Under the pieces are notes generated by a model. The model had not been told where the DNA came from, ran no database searches, and was given only the letters and a program-made list of their open reading frames with translations. A stretch of DNA of 64,000 nt from Kutzneria sp044547355 (lineage in GTDB: Bacteria; Actinomycetota; Actinomycetes; Mycobacteriales; Pseudonocardiaceae): the NCBI RefSeq assembly GCF_044547355.1, contig NZ_JBIUAG010000012.1, positions 1-64,000 on the forward strand. The letters are read 5' to 3'. How positions within the stretch are numbered: position 1 is the stretch's first letter; every line of letters begins with the position of its first letter. Position numbers and translations under genes: made by a program. Below are positions 48,553 to 57,023 of this stretch, piece by piece.

Positions 48553-49968
48553 TCAGTTGGCGCCGAGCTGGACGTCCTCGAGAATGCCGAGCGCGTCCGG
48601 CACCATCACGGCGGCCGAGTAGTAGGCGCTGACCAGGTAGGAGATGATCGCCTTCTCGCTGATGTTCATGAAGCGCACCGACAGGCCCGGCTGGTACTCG
48701 TCGGGCAGGCCGGTCTGGTGCAGGCCGACGACGCCCTGGGTGTGCTCGTCGCCGCAGCGCATCAGGATGATCGAGCTGGTGCGCTGCTCGGTGATCGGGA
48801 TCTTGTTGCAGGGCAGGATCGGCACGCCGCGCCAGGCCGGCACCTGGTGGCCGTTGAAGTCGACGTTGCCCGGGTAGAGGCCGGCGCGGTTGCACTCCTG
48901 GCCGAAGGCCGCGATCGCCCGCGGGTGGGCCAGGAAGACCGTCGGCGCCTTCCACACCGTGGCCAGCAGCTCGTCCATGTCGTCCGGGGTGGGCGCGCCG
49001 GAGCGGGTGTGGATGCGCTGGCTGAAGTCGGCGTTGTGCAGCAGGCCGAAGTCACGGCTGTTGACCAGCTCGTGCTCCTGGCGCTCGCGCAGGGCCTCGA
49101 TGGTCAGGCGCAACTGCTGCTCGGTCTGGTTCATCGGCTGGTTGTAGAGGTCGGCAACGCGGGAGTGCACCCGCAGCACCGTCTGCGCGACCGACAGCTC
49201 GTACTCCCGCGGCGCGGCGTCGTAGTCGACGAACGTGCCGGGCAGGTCGGGCTCGCCGGTGTGGCCGGAGGCGACGTTGATCGCGGCCTCGCCGCTGTCG
49301 TCGCGGCCGAGCGCGGCGTTGGCCTGGAACAGCACGATCTGCTCACGCAGCGCCGCCGACTGGTCGCACAGCGCCTGGAAGTCGGCGCGGGACAACGACA
49401 ACACGGTGGCGCTGGTGACCGCCTTGGCGGTGAAGTCCCAGGCCGCGTCCGGGTCGACCAGCGCCTCCGCGCCGAAGTACTCGCCGTCGGCCAGCGTGCC
49501 CAGCACCGACTCGTCGCCGTACTTGCCGGCGCCGACCTTGTTGATCTTGCCGTGTGCGATCAGGTACACCCGGTCGGCACCGCTGCCGGACTCGGCGATC
49601 ACGTCGCCGGCCGAGTACTCGTGCTGGCTGAACCGGCCGGCCATGGCCTCCAGCACGTCCATCTCGTCGAAGCCGCGCAGCAGCGGCAGCTCGCCCAGCT
49701 CGGCCGGGATCACCCGGACGTCGGCGCCGGTGTTGGTGAACTCGATGCGGCCGTCGCCGACGGTGTAGCTCAGGCGCCGGTTGACCCGGTACACGCCGCC
49801 GTTGACCTGCACCCAGGGCAGCACGCGCATCAGCCAGCGCGAGGTGATGCCCTGCATCTGCGGGACGGACTTGGTCGTGGTGGACAGGTTCCGCGCGGCG
49901 GCGGTGCCCAGACTCAGCTGGGACTGCCCTTGCTCAACTCCGGCTCCCGGCTCCAACGTCTCCGTCAC
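48553..49968 (-). CDS. Family 2B encapsulin shell protein (EshA-like), copy 1
   Basis: A 471-aa paralogue of the downstream shell gene, first gene of the operon. N-terminal arm VTETLEPGAGVEQGQSQLSLGT; cNMP-binding-like domain about residues 95-225 (YSAGDVIAESGSGADRVYLIAHGKINKVGAG; GEYFGAEALV); encapsulin domain to the end (YDAAPREYELSVAQTVLRVHSRVADLYNQP; WRGVPILPCNKIPIT; LSVRFMNISEKAIISYLVSAYYS). The cNMP pocket lacks the strict R-x-A phosphate cassette in both copies, so the ligand is open. GTG 49968 follows AGGAG by about 10 bases. The two genes are similar along their full length and may form mixed shells. Confidence 0.93.
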   Translation of the reverse strand: MTETLEPGAGVEQGQSQLSLGTAAARNLSTTTKSVPQMQGITSRWLMRVLPWVQVNGGVYRVNRRLSYTVGDGRIEFTNTGADVRVIPAELGELPLLRGFDEMDVLEAMAGRFSQHEYSAGDVIAESGSGADRVYLIAHGKINKVGAGKYGDESVLGTLADGEYFGAEALVDPDAAWDFTAKAVTSATVLSLSRADFQALCDQSAALREQIVLFQANAALGRDDSGEAAINVASGHTGEPDLPGTFVDYDAAPREYELSVAQTVLRVHSRVADLYNQPMNQTEQQLRLTIEALRERQEHELVNSRDFGLLHNADFSQRIHTRSGAPTPDDMDELLATVWKAPTVFLAHPRAIAAFGQECNRAGLYPGNVDFNGHQVPAWRGVPILPCNKIPITEQRTSSIILMRCGDEHTQGVVGLHQTGLPDEYQPGLSVRFMNISEKAIISYLVSAYYSAAVMVPDALGILEDVQLGAN

Positions 49969-50797
49969 GGCGGAACAACTCCTCACCAGATCGACACAGA
50001 GGAATAGAAAGAAAGAATAGGAGGACCACTCGGCCCGCCCACCCGCCTTTGCTCGCGAGACAAATGGCGATTTAATCGCAGGCCGATATGGACGCCGACA
50101 CGAGCGAAACTAGCACCGCCGTTCAGCGGACGTACAGTCGCCCGAGCGGGTGACTATTGCACCGCCGGAAGTTTGGTCTTTTGTTCACCCAACTCGGCTA
50201 GCCGTGGTCCACCGTCGGTAGCACCACTCACCGATTCCACCCGGTCGCCGGCTGACAATAGGACGGCAGGGTATTGCCGCACCGCCATTCGGGTTCTCTT
50301 CGCCGGCGAACCCTTGGCGGCCATTGCCAGGCACTGGCGACAGCGACGACCTCGGATCGGGTCATGGGACGTCTGGCAAGTCACACTAAAGAGACAAAAA
50401 GCGCCGGGTCGACGCCGACATTGGGCCGTTCGGGCGGCCCGCCGTCACACCGCGCACAGAGGTGGTCGTTGACGTGTCACGAAACCAGAAGTGACGGATC
50501 ACTCACCCAATGTCACCGGATCGTGCGGCAAAAACTGGCCACAAGTCGTGGCCGCCTCGGAAATCCCACCACCCAATAGCCGCCATTACACCATCGCGAC
50601 CACCGCCGTCCGACCAAACCCGAGGTCACGCGATTGGGCGGCGGCGTCCATTTCCGGCGCATCCGCTGACAAAACCAGACATCGGCCCGGGCCGGGTTGA
50701 CACTTCGTCAGATCAAACGGCGTCACGGATAGCTCTTCGCGATCATCCACGCGCACCCGGTAGCGTCTGGGCCTCAGCGTCGGACGGGGGCGAGTGG
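49969..50797. other. Long intergenic region upstream of the encapsulin operon
   Basis: About 830 bp with lower GC than its neighbours and no convincing gene on either strand. It contains the upstream region of the leftward encapsulin-geosmin operon and of the rightward TetR gene. A purine-rich leader (GAATAGAAAGAAAGAATAGGAGGA at 50003-50026 on the + strand) lies just before the first shell gene. Its length suggests complex regulation. Confidence 0.5.
50067..50079. promoter_or_regulatory. AT-rich palindrome upstream of the encapsulin-geosmin operon
   Basis: GCGAT-TTA-ATCGC, about 100 bp upstream of the first shell gene, in the most AT-rich part of the intergenic region. It may be an operator or part of the core promoter. 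Confidence 0.4.
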
Positions 50798-51433
50798 ATG
50801 CGGGAGGCCGGCGGCGCCGGGCGGCGACTGATGCCGCGCCGGGAACGGGCCGCGAGCATCGTGGCGGCCGCGGCGCGGGCGTTCGCCCGCGGCGGCTACG
50901 CGGGCACCTCGATGGACGACGTGGCCGCGGAGGCCGGCGTCACCAAGATCATTCTGTACCGGCACCACAACACCAAGAAGGACATCTACACCGCGGCGCT
51001 GGACACCACCTGGCAGCGGCTGGTGGACAGCTCGCAGCTCGGCTACGACACCGAGGCCGGGCTGCGCGCGCTGCTGGCCGCCGCCCGGCGCGACGTGGCC
51101 GGCTTCACCCTGCTGTTCCGGCACGCGGTCCGGGAGCCGGAGTTCGCCGAGTACGCCCAGCAACTGGTCGGGCAGACCGTGCGGGTGGCCGAGGAGACGC
51201 TGGCCGATTCGGTGCGGGACCCGCGGCTGCGGGCGTGGCTGGCCCGGGGCGTGACCGACCTCGTGCTCAACTCGGTGCTGGAGTGGATCACCACCGGCGA
51301 CCCGGCCCGTGACGACGAGGCCGCCGGCCTGCTGTTCCAGACCGCGGCGGCGGTCATTGTCCACCACCGGTCAAGGGCAACCCCTAGCCCCGCCGCACGA
51401 CGATCGGACGGACTTCGCGAAACTGTATACTGA
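50798..51433 (+). CDS. TetR-family regulator
   Basis: A 211-aa repressor. Helix-turn-helix: ERAASIVAAAARAFARGGYAGTSMDDVAAEAGVTKIILYRHHNTKKDIY. The C-terminal domain is helical (LLFRHAVREPEFAEYAQQLVGQTVRVAEETL). It has a Ser/Arg-rich tail. ATG 50798 follows GGGGGCGAG. It is divergent from the encapsulin-geosmin operon across the 830-bp gap and is the nearest candidate regulator of that operon, though the distance makes this only a suggestion. Confidence 0.88.
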   Translation: MREAGGAGRRLMPRRERAASIVAAAARAFARGGYAGTSMDDVAAEAGVTKIILYRHHNTKKDIYTAALDTTWQRLVDSSQLGYDTEAGLRALLAAARRDVAGFTLLFRHAVREPEFAEYAQQLVGQTVRVAEETLADSVRDPRLRAWLARGVTDLVLNSVLEWITTGDPARDDEAAGLLFQTAAAVIVHHRSRATPSPAARRSDGLRETVY

Positions 51434-51488
51434 GCAGTTGCTCAAGGAGTACTGTCGGGCCTCCACGGTCAAATCTGGGGAGGTGACA

Positions 51489-51848
51489 ATGGCGACTGGC
51501 CAATTCCCGGCGGATGACGCCGAGACCGCCGCGAACGTCTTCGCTGGAGAACTCAAGCGTTGGCGGACGCTGCGCGGGCTGTCGAGGACCACACTCGCAC
51601 GACGGATGGGCTATGACCGCTCATACGTGTCCAAAGTGGAGAGTGGGGCCAAGCCGCCGTCCCGGGACTTCGCCTTTCACGCAGAGAAGGCGTTGCACTC
51701 GGGTGGCGCGCTGTACAACGCGTATCGGGAGCACAGCAGCTCGGTCGAGCGGTCCAAGGCCGACGGCCAGCTGGTGCGCGCCGCGTCGAGGCCGACGCAG
51801 CCGTACGCGGACCTGATCGTCGGCGGGGTTCCGCCGGCCGGGAGGTAG
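51489..51848 (+). CDS. XRE-family DNA-binding protein
   Basis: A 119-aa protein. The helix-turn-helix is ELKRWRTLRGLSRTTLARRMGYDRSYVSKVESGAKPPSRDF (residues 21-62), as in actinomycete XRE regulators, which are normally ~280 aa with a C-terminal MmyB- or DUF5753-type domain. Here the C-terminal domain is missing; only HAEKALHSGGALYNAYREHSS and a short tail follow. GGGAGG lies 6 bases before the ATG. It follows the TetR gene by 55 bp and is closed by a strong terminator. Confidence 0.82.
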   Translation: MATGQFPADDAETAANVFAGELKRWRTLRGLSRTTLARRMGYDRSYVSKVESGAKPPSRDFAFHAEKALHSGGALYNAYREHSSSVERSKADGQLVRAASRPTQPYADLIVGGVPPAGR

Positions 51849-51921
51849 ATCGGGTCACAACCTGCCGATCGGGAGACAGTTGGCGCGAACCCCCGCCGTG
51901 CCACTAGGACCCCGTAAGGCG

Positions 51922-51961
51922 CCGGGGCGGGTCGCAGCCAGCGACCCGCCCCGGTTCTTTT
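51922..51961 (+). terminator. Intrinsic terminator
   Basis: Perfect 14-bp stem CCGGGGCGGGTCGC/GCGACCCGCCCCGG (51922-51935 and 51941-51954), 5-nt loop, then TTCTTTT. It ends transcription of the TetR-XRE pair and lies 28 bp from the end of the convergent thioesterase gene. Confidence 0.88.
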
Positions 51962-51988
51962 GTGCGAAGTTGCAGGTTTAGGAAATGT

Positions 51989-52756
51989 TCATCCGGTGAA
52001 GGAACCAGGCGAAGCGATTCGACTGGGGAACGTCGCCCAGATCTCCGGCGTGTAGAAGTGTCCGCCGGGCAGCTGCTCCACCCGAACCGGACCGGCGGCG
52101 ACCTTGGTCCACTCCTGGGCGTTGGCCGCCGGGGACTTGCCGTCCTCCGTGCCGAAGATGACCTGCACCGGCGCGCTGACCGTGGTGCCCGGCCGGTACC
52201 GGTAGGTCTGGCTGACCGCCAGGTCGGCCCGCAGCAGCGAGACGGCCATCTGCACCAGCTCCGGCTCGGCGAGCAGCTCCGGCGGCAGCTGGCCGACGGT
52301 GCTCATCCAGTGCAGCAGCTCGTCGTCGGTCTGCCCCATGTGCGGCGGCTCCCCGTCGGAGCGCGGCCAGTCGGTCGGGGCCTCGCTGGCCGACACGGTC
52401 AGCGCCGCCGGGCCCCGGCCGCGCCGCTCGGCCCTGGCCGCGATCTCGAACGCCATCACCGCGCCCATGCTGTGCCCGAACAGCTGGTACGGCCGGGTGG
52501 CGACGTCGGTGACGACGGCGTCGACCACCTCCTCGCACAGCTGCTCCCAGTCGGTGGCGTACGGCTCGGTGAACCGCCCCTCCCGCCCGGGGTAGCAGAC
52601 CAGCACCAGCTCAGTGCTCTCCGGCAGCTGCCGCACCCAGCGGCGGAACGGCGCGGTGCCGCCGCCGCTGTAGCCGATGCAGACCAGCACCCGGCTCGCC
52701 TGGGGCCGCGGCAGCGGCCGGACCAAGATCTTGGATCCCGTGCTCACAGGGACCAA
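51989..52756 (-). CDS. Type II thioesterase (RifR/GrsT-like alpha/beta hydrolase)
   Basis: A 255-aa editing thioesterase that hydrolyses stalled acyl groups from carrier proteins of NRPS/PKS systems. It shows the N-terminal LVCIGYSGGGTAPFRRWVRQLP (family form: CFPYAGGSA...W), the nucleophile elbow FGHSMGAVMAFE, Asp in IFGTEDGKSP and His in LPGGHFYT. No NRPS or PKS gene is in the window, so it serves a cluster elsewhere or is an orphan. It starts at GTG or ATG near 52756, 26 bp from the divergent PAP2 gene, so the two share a very short promoter region. Confidence 0.9.
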   Translation of the reverse strand: MVPVSTGSKILVRPLPRPQASRVLVCIGYSGGGTAPFRRWVRQLPESTELVLVCYPGREGRFTEPYATDWEQLCEEVVDAVVTDVATRPYQLFGHSMGAVMAFEIAARAERRGRGPAALTVSASEAPTDWPRSDGEPPHMGQTDDELLHWMSTVGQLPPELLAEPELVQMAVSLLRADLAVSQTYRYRPGTTVSAPVQVIFGTEDGKSPAANAQEWTKVAAGPVRVEQLPGGHFYTPEIWATFPSRIASPGSFTG

Positions 52757-52782
52757 AGTACCTGGGCCCGTAGCCTGGATCG

Positions 52783-53424
52783 GTGCGCCTGCTGCCGCCT
52801 CGGGCCCGCCGCTCCGCCGTCGGCCTCGTTGTCCTGTCCGTTGTCGTGGTGGCCGTGGGGGCGGCGCTCTATCACGGCGAACGCCGCGCCGGGCGGCTCG
52901 ACGACGCCGTCGACGACTGGCTGTTCACGATCTTCGGCCGGGATCGGGCGCTGCTGTACCAGCTGCTGCACGTGGCCGACCTGCCGGTGGTGGTCGCGGT
53001 GCTGGCGGCCGTGGTGGCCGGGGCGCTGATGCGCGGCCGGCCGGACATCGCGGCGCTGGCGGCGATCGGGCCGGTGGCGGCGATCGGGCTCACCGAGGTG
53101 GTGCTGAAGCCGCTCGTGCAGCGTCGCTACAACTTCTTCCTGTCCTATCCCAGCGGTCACACCGTGGGCACGGTCTCGGAGTGCGCGGTGCTGGGAGTGA
53201 TCCTGCTCGGCGCGACCGGCCTGACCCTTGCGCTGCGGGTGGCAATGGGCGTGCTCCTGCTGGCCGTGTCCGGCCTGGTGATGCTGGCGCTGATCGTCGA
53301 CGACTTCCACTATTTCACCGACACCGTCGCCGGGGCGGCCCTCTCGGTGGGGGTGGTCGCGCTGACGGCGTTGGCGGTGGACGCGGTCACGCGGCGACGG
53401 ATGGTAGCCGCGACTGCGGTGTGA
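52783..53424 (+). CDS. PAP2-superfamily membrane phosphatase
   Basis: A 213-aa integral membrane protein with about five helices. The phosphatase signature is present in three parts: KPLVQRRYNFFLSYPSGHTVGTVSE (parts one and two) and VDDFHYFTDTVAG (part three, in which the usual SR is DF; His and Asp are kept). Such enzymes dephosphorylate lipid phosphates such as undecaprenyl or phosphatidic acid derivatives. GTG 52783. It is divergent from the thioesterase. Confidence 0.87.
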   Translation: MRLLPPRARRSAVGLVVLSVVVVAVGAALYHGERRAGRLDDAVDDWLFTIFGRDRALLYQLLHVADLPVVVAVLAAVVAGALMRGRPDIAALAAIGPVAAIGLTEVVLKPLVQRRYNFFLSYPSGHTVGTVSECAVLGVILLGATGLTLALRVAMGVLLLAVSGLVMLALIVDDFHYFTDTVAGAALSVGVVALTALAVDAVTRRRMVAATAV

Positions 53425-53539
53425 CCCCGCCGAACGGTGGATTCCCGCGACTTGCCGGAAGTGACACTTCGGTAGCTATTTACACCGTCACCTACCATCG
53501 CGAAAATCCTTGACCAGGGCGGACGAGCGAGGTGACGGC

Positions 53540-54988
53540 GTGCGAAGGCTCGCGATTGCGATGGCGGCGCTACTGGTCGTGGTCACGGCGCTACCGGCGG
53601 CCGCGGCCACTTCACATTCCGATAGCGGGAATCGGGAACTGCGCGGCCTGTGGATCGCCAGCGTGGCCAACATCGACTGGCCGTCGAAACCGGGACTGCC
53701 GGCGGCGCAGCAGAAGCAGGACTACGAGAACCTGCTCGACCGGGCCGCGGCGATCGGCGTGAACGCCGTTTTCGTGCAGATCCGGCCGACCGCCGACTCG
53801 TTCTACCCGTCCTCGCTGGAGCCGTGGTCGCAGTACCTGACCGGCGTGCAGGGCCAGGATCCCGGCTACGACCCGCTGCGGTTCCTGGTCGCCCAGGCGC
53901 ACCTTCGGAATCTGGAGTTCCACGCCTGGTTCAACCCGTACCGGATCAGCCTCCAGAGCGACGTGGCCAAGCTGGCCCCCGACCACCCAGCCCGGCTGCA
54001 TCCGGACTGGGTCGTCACCTACGGCGGGCAGCTCTACTACAACCCGGGCATTCCGGCCGTGCGGGCCTTCGTGGAGAAGGTCATTCTCGACACGACCCGG
54101 CGCTACGACATCGACGGCGTGCACTTCGACGACTACTTCTACCCGTATCCCGTTGCCGGCCAACAGTTCCCCGACCAGCAGACGTACGCCCAGCACGGCG
54201 GCGGCTTCGCGACCGTCGCCGACTGGCGGCGGGACAACGTGAACAAGCTGATCAGCGAGCTGTCGACGCGGATCCACGCCCTGAAGCCGTGGGTCGCCTT
54301 CGGGGTCAGCCCGTTCGGCATCTGGCGGGACGCCCGCACCGATCCGACCGGCTCCGACACGCGGGGCGGTGTGCACGACTACGACGACCTCTACGCCGAC
54401 ACCCGGACCTGGATCCGCAACCGCTGGGTCGACTACATCGCGCCGCAGCTGTACTGGCCGGTCGGATACACGATCGCCGACTACGGGAAACTACTGCCGT
54501 GGTGGGCGAACGAGGTCGCCGGCACCGGGGTGTCGCTGTACGTCGGGCAGGCCGTGTACAAGATCGGGACGTCGAGCCCGACCCCGTGGCTGGATCCCGA
54601 TGAGATGCCCCGGCACATCGCGCTGGACCGCGCCACTCCCGGCGTGAGCGGGGACATTCTCTTCAACACCAACACTTTGCTGGCCAACCCGCTCGGCTTC
54701 GCCGACCGCCTGCGCACCGACGTCTACGCCAGGCCGGCGATCGTTCCGGTCCGGCCGACCGTCGCCGGGCACGCCCCGCCCCCGCCGATCCTGCTGCCGT
54801 TGTTCGGCAACACCCTGCACTGGATCGGTTTCGGCGCCTCCTACGCCGTCTACCAGGACGGTCAGCTGCTCACCACGGTGCGCGGCGCCAGTTTCGCCCT
54901 GCCCGAGGGCCGTCACCGCTACGCGGTCACGGCGCTGGACCGCACCCACCACGAGAGCCGCCCCAGCGGCACCGAGGAGTACCGATGA
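53540..54988 (+). CDS. Secreted GHL10-type glycoside hydrolase (DUF187)
   Basis: A 482-aa secreted TIM-barrel protein of the GHL10/YngK family. GTG 53540 opens a signal peptide (RRLAIAMAALLVVVTALPAAAA); GAGG lies upstream. Signatures: LRGLWIASVANIDWPSKPG, NAVFVQIRPTADSFYPS, FHAWFNPYRIS, IDGVHFDDYFYPYP with likely acidic catalytic residues, and GVSPFGIWR. A C-terminal fibronectin-like piece ends the protein. Members are thought to cleave cell-wall or exopolysaccharide glycans. The stop overlaps the next ATG by 4 bp, so it forms an operon with the C39-type peptidase. Confidence 0.9.
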   Translation: MRRLAIAMAALLVVVTALPAAAATSHSDSGNRELRGLWIASVANIDWPSKPGLPAAQQKQDYENLLDRAAAIGVNAVFVQIRPTADSFYPSSLEPWSQYLTGVQGQDPGYDPLRFLVAQAHLRNLEFHAWFNPYRISLQSDVAKLAPDHPARLHPDWVVTYGGQLYYNPGIPAVRAFVEKVILDTTRRYDIDGVHFDDYFYPYPVAGQQFPDQQTYAQHGGGFATVADWRRDNVNKLISELSTRIHALKPWVAFGVSPFGIWRDARTDPTGSDTRGGVHDYDDLYADTRTWIRNRWVDYIAPQLYWPVGYTIADYGKLLPWWANEVAGTGVSLYVGQAVYKIGTSSPTPWLDPDEMPRHIALDRATPGVSGDILFNTNTLLANPLGFADRLRTDVYARPAIVPVRPTVAGHAPPPPILLPLFGNTLHWIGFGASYAVYQDGQLLTTVRGASFALPEGRHRYAVTALDRTHHESRPSGTEEYR

Positions 54989-56259
54989 GCCCTGTGCACA
55001 ACCGGTTGACCAGGCTCGCCATGGTGGGCACCGTCGCCGGCGCCCTCATCGCCGCCCCGGCCGAGGCCGCCACCACGGCCGCGCCGGTGGACTTCCACCA
55101 GTGGAACAGCGCCGCCGAATTCCACAGTGGACACTCCGACGGCCTGCTCGTCGGCGCCGGCCTGAGCATCGGCCGGCCGGCCGGCACCGTGCAGCACACC
55201 GAGCCGGATCTGGGCACCACCAAGGCCTACGACTACGGGACGTGGACCTCTCCCCGCTACAGCCAGCGATTCGGGGCCACGCAGCTGGTCGCGTCCTGGA
55301 ACGCCACCACCCCGGCCGGCACGTTCCTCCAGGTGGAGATGCGAGGCACCTCGTCCACCGGTGCGCAGACCGGGTGGTACGTGATGGGCCGGTGGGCCTC
55401 CGGCGACCAGGACATCCACCGCACCAGCGTGCCGGACCAGACCGACGCCACCGGCACCATCGACGTCGACACCTTCGAGGCGGCCGAGGGCGTCACGCTG
55501 ACCTCCTACCAACTGCGGGTCACGCTGTACCGCCTGCACGGCACCAGGGTCTCGCCGAACCTGCGCATGGTCGGCGCGATGACCTCGGCCATCCCCGACC
55601 GGTTCGCCGTGCCCACCAGCCCCAGCGGCGGCGCGTGGGGCATCGAGCTGCCGGTTCCCCGCTACTCCCAGGACATCCACGACGGCCAGTACCCCGAGTA
55701 CGACGGCGGCGGCGAGGCCTGGTGCAGCCCCACCTCCACCGAGATGGTCGTCGAGTACTGGGGCAAACACCCCACCGCGCAACAACTTTCCTGGGTCGAC
55801 CCGAGCTACGCCGATCCCAGCGTCGACCACGCCGCCCGCAACACCTACGACTACGACTACCAGGGCGCCGGCAACTGGCCGTTCAACGCCGCCTACGCCG
55901 CCAGCTACGGCCTGGACGCGCACATCACCCGGCTGCATTCCCTTCAAGAGCTGGAGAAGTACATCCGGCGGGGCATCCCGGTGATCACCTCGCAGTCCTT
56001 CCAGGCCAGCGAGCTGGACGGGGCCGGCTACTCGACCTCCGGGCACATCATGGTGGTCGTCGGCTTCACCAAGACCGGCGACGTGATCGTCAACGACCCC
56101 GCCTCCCACGACGACCCGTCCGTGCGCAACGTCTACAAGCGGGCCCAGTTCGAGAACGTCTGGCAGCGCACCGAACGCCCGCTGCCCAGCGGCGGCACCG
56201 GCTCAGGCCCCGGCGGCGTCGTCTACATCATCACCCCGCACGGGATGCCGCTGCCCTAG
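54985..56259 (+). CDS. Secreted C39-family cysteine peptidase
   Basis: A 424-aa protein with signal peptide (RLTRLAMVGTVAGALIAAPAEA). An N-terminal beta-rich domain of ~200 residues (FHQWNSAAEFHSGHSDGLLVG) is followed by a papain-like C39 domain: Cys in GGGEAWCSPTSTEMVVEYW, His in TSGHIMVVVGF, Asp in VIVNDPAS. Probably a wall- or matrix-acting peptidase working with the GHL10 glycosidase to which it is coupled (ATGA). Its end overlaps the convergent methyltransferase gene by 29 bp. Confidence 0.88.
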   Translation: MSPVHNRLTRLAMVGTVAGALIAAPAEAATTAAPVDFHQWNSAAEFHSGHSDGLLVGAGLSIGRPAGTVQHTEPDLGTTKAYDYGTWTSPRYSQRFGATQLVASWNATTPAGTFLQVEMRGTSSTGAQTGWYVMGRWASGDQDIHRTSVPDQTDATGTIDVDTFEAAEGVTLTSYQLRVTLYRLHGTRVSPNLRMVGAMTSAIPDRFAVPTSPSGGAWGIELPVPRYSQDIHDGQYPEYDGGGEAWCSPTSTEMVVEYWGKHPTAQQLSWVDPSYADPSVDHAARNTYDYDYQGAGNWPFNAAYAASYGLDAHITRLHSLQELEKYIRRGIPVITSQSFQASELDGAGYSTSGHIMVVVGFTKTGDVIVNDPASHDDPSVRNVYKRAQFENVWQRTERPLPSGGTGSGPGGVVYIITPHGMPLP

Positions 56260-57007
56260 CGATCAGCCTGGTGTTGTGGGGATTCAGCGTGTTCGCGGCG
56301 ATCATCTCGGTGGCGACCTCGGTGACGAAGTCGCCGGCGTCGTCACCGAGCTTGTCGGCCTGGGCGGCGAGGCCGGCCGAGGCCATGATCCGGCCAAGGG
56401 CGACGGGATCGGCCACGAACTGGGCGTCGATCTCGGTGGGCGGCAGCTCCAGGGTCAGGCCGGCGGCGAGCAGGCGGGCGGCGACCTCGTCGGCGGGGTG
56501 CTGGTGCATGGCGAACGGGGTGTCGGCGAGCCGGTCGCGCCAGCGGGGCCGGTTCATCACTGCGTGCAGGACGGTCACGGCGTCGCCCTCGCAGCTGCGG
56601 GGATTGCCCCGGCTCCACTGCAACACCAGCGCGCCGCCGGGCGCGACGGCGCGGGCCATTTCCGTGAGGGCGTGGTCGATGTCGTCCAGCCAGTGCAGCA
56701 CCCACGAGCAGTGCACGATGTCGAACGTCCCGTCGAGCCGGAGTTCCCGGGCATCCTGGACCTGCACGGTGACCGGGAATCCCTGGCAGTGCTCACGGGT
56801 CGCCTCGACCATCGACGGGGAGAAGTCGCTGGCGGCCACGGTGTAGCCGCGTTCGGCCATCGCCCGGGTGATTTCCCCGCTGCCGCAACCGATGTCGGCC
56901 AGCCGGCCGCCGGTGAGCCCGGCCAGTTCCAGCGCCTCGACGGCGGTGCGGAACTGGCGGCTGTTGGCGCGGCGGTAGTGCTCCGCCTGCCAGACGTGAC
57001 GGTCCAT
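56231..57007 (-). CDS. Class I SAM-dependent methyltransferase
   Basis: A 258-aa methyltransferase, similar in layout to trans-aconitate methyltransferase. SAM site: RLADIGCGSGEITRAMAERGYTVAASDFSPSMVE (residues 37-70); further motifs FDIVHCSWVLHWLDD and APGGALVLQW. The substrate is unknown. ATG 57007. It lies 16 bp after the ferredoxin-MBL gene on the same strand and is likely co-transcribed. Confidence 0.9.
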   Translation of the reverse strand: MDRHVWQAEHYRRANSRQFRTAVEALELAGLTGGRLADIGCGSGEITRAMAERGYTVAASDFSPSMVEATREHCQGFPVTVQVQDARELRLDGTFDIVHCSWVLHWLDDIDHALTEMARAVAPGGALVLQWSRGNPRSCEGDAVTVLHAVMNRPRWRDRLADTPFAMHQHPADEVAARLLAAGLTLELPPTEIDAQFVADPVALGRIMASAGLAAQADKLGDDAGDFVTEVATEMIAANTLNPHNTRLIARAAASRAG

Positions 57008-57023
57008 GCCCACGACAATGCCA

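Noticed and set aside
42837..49968. 2-Methylisoborneol biosynthesis cluster
   Set aside because: Family 2B encapsulins are typical there, but the cyclase is a full two-domain geosmin synthase and no GPP C-methyltransferase is present.
50154..50384. A 76-codon open frame on the - strand upstream of the encapsulin operon
   Set aside because: No ribosome binding site, no family resemblance and mixed codon use; the surrounding frames are equally open. Left as intergenic.
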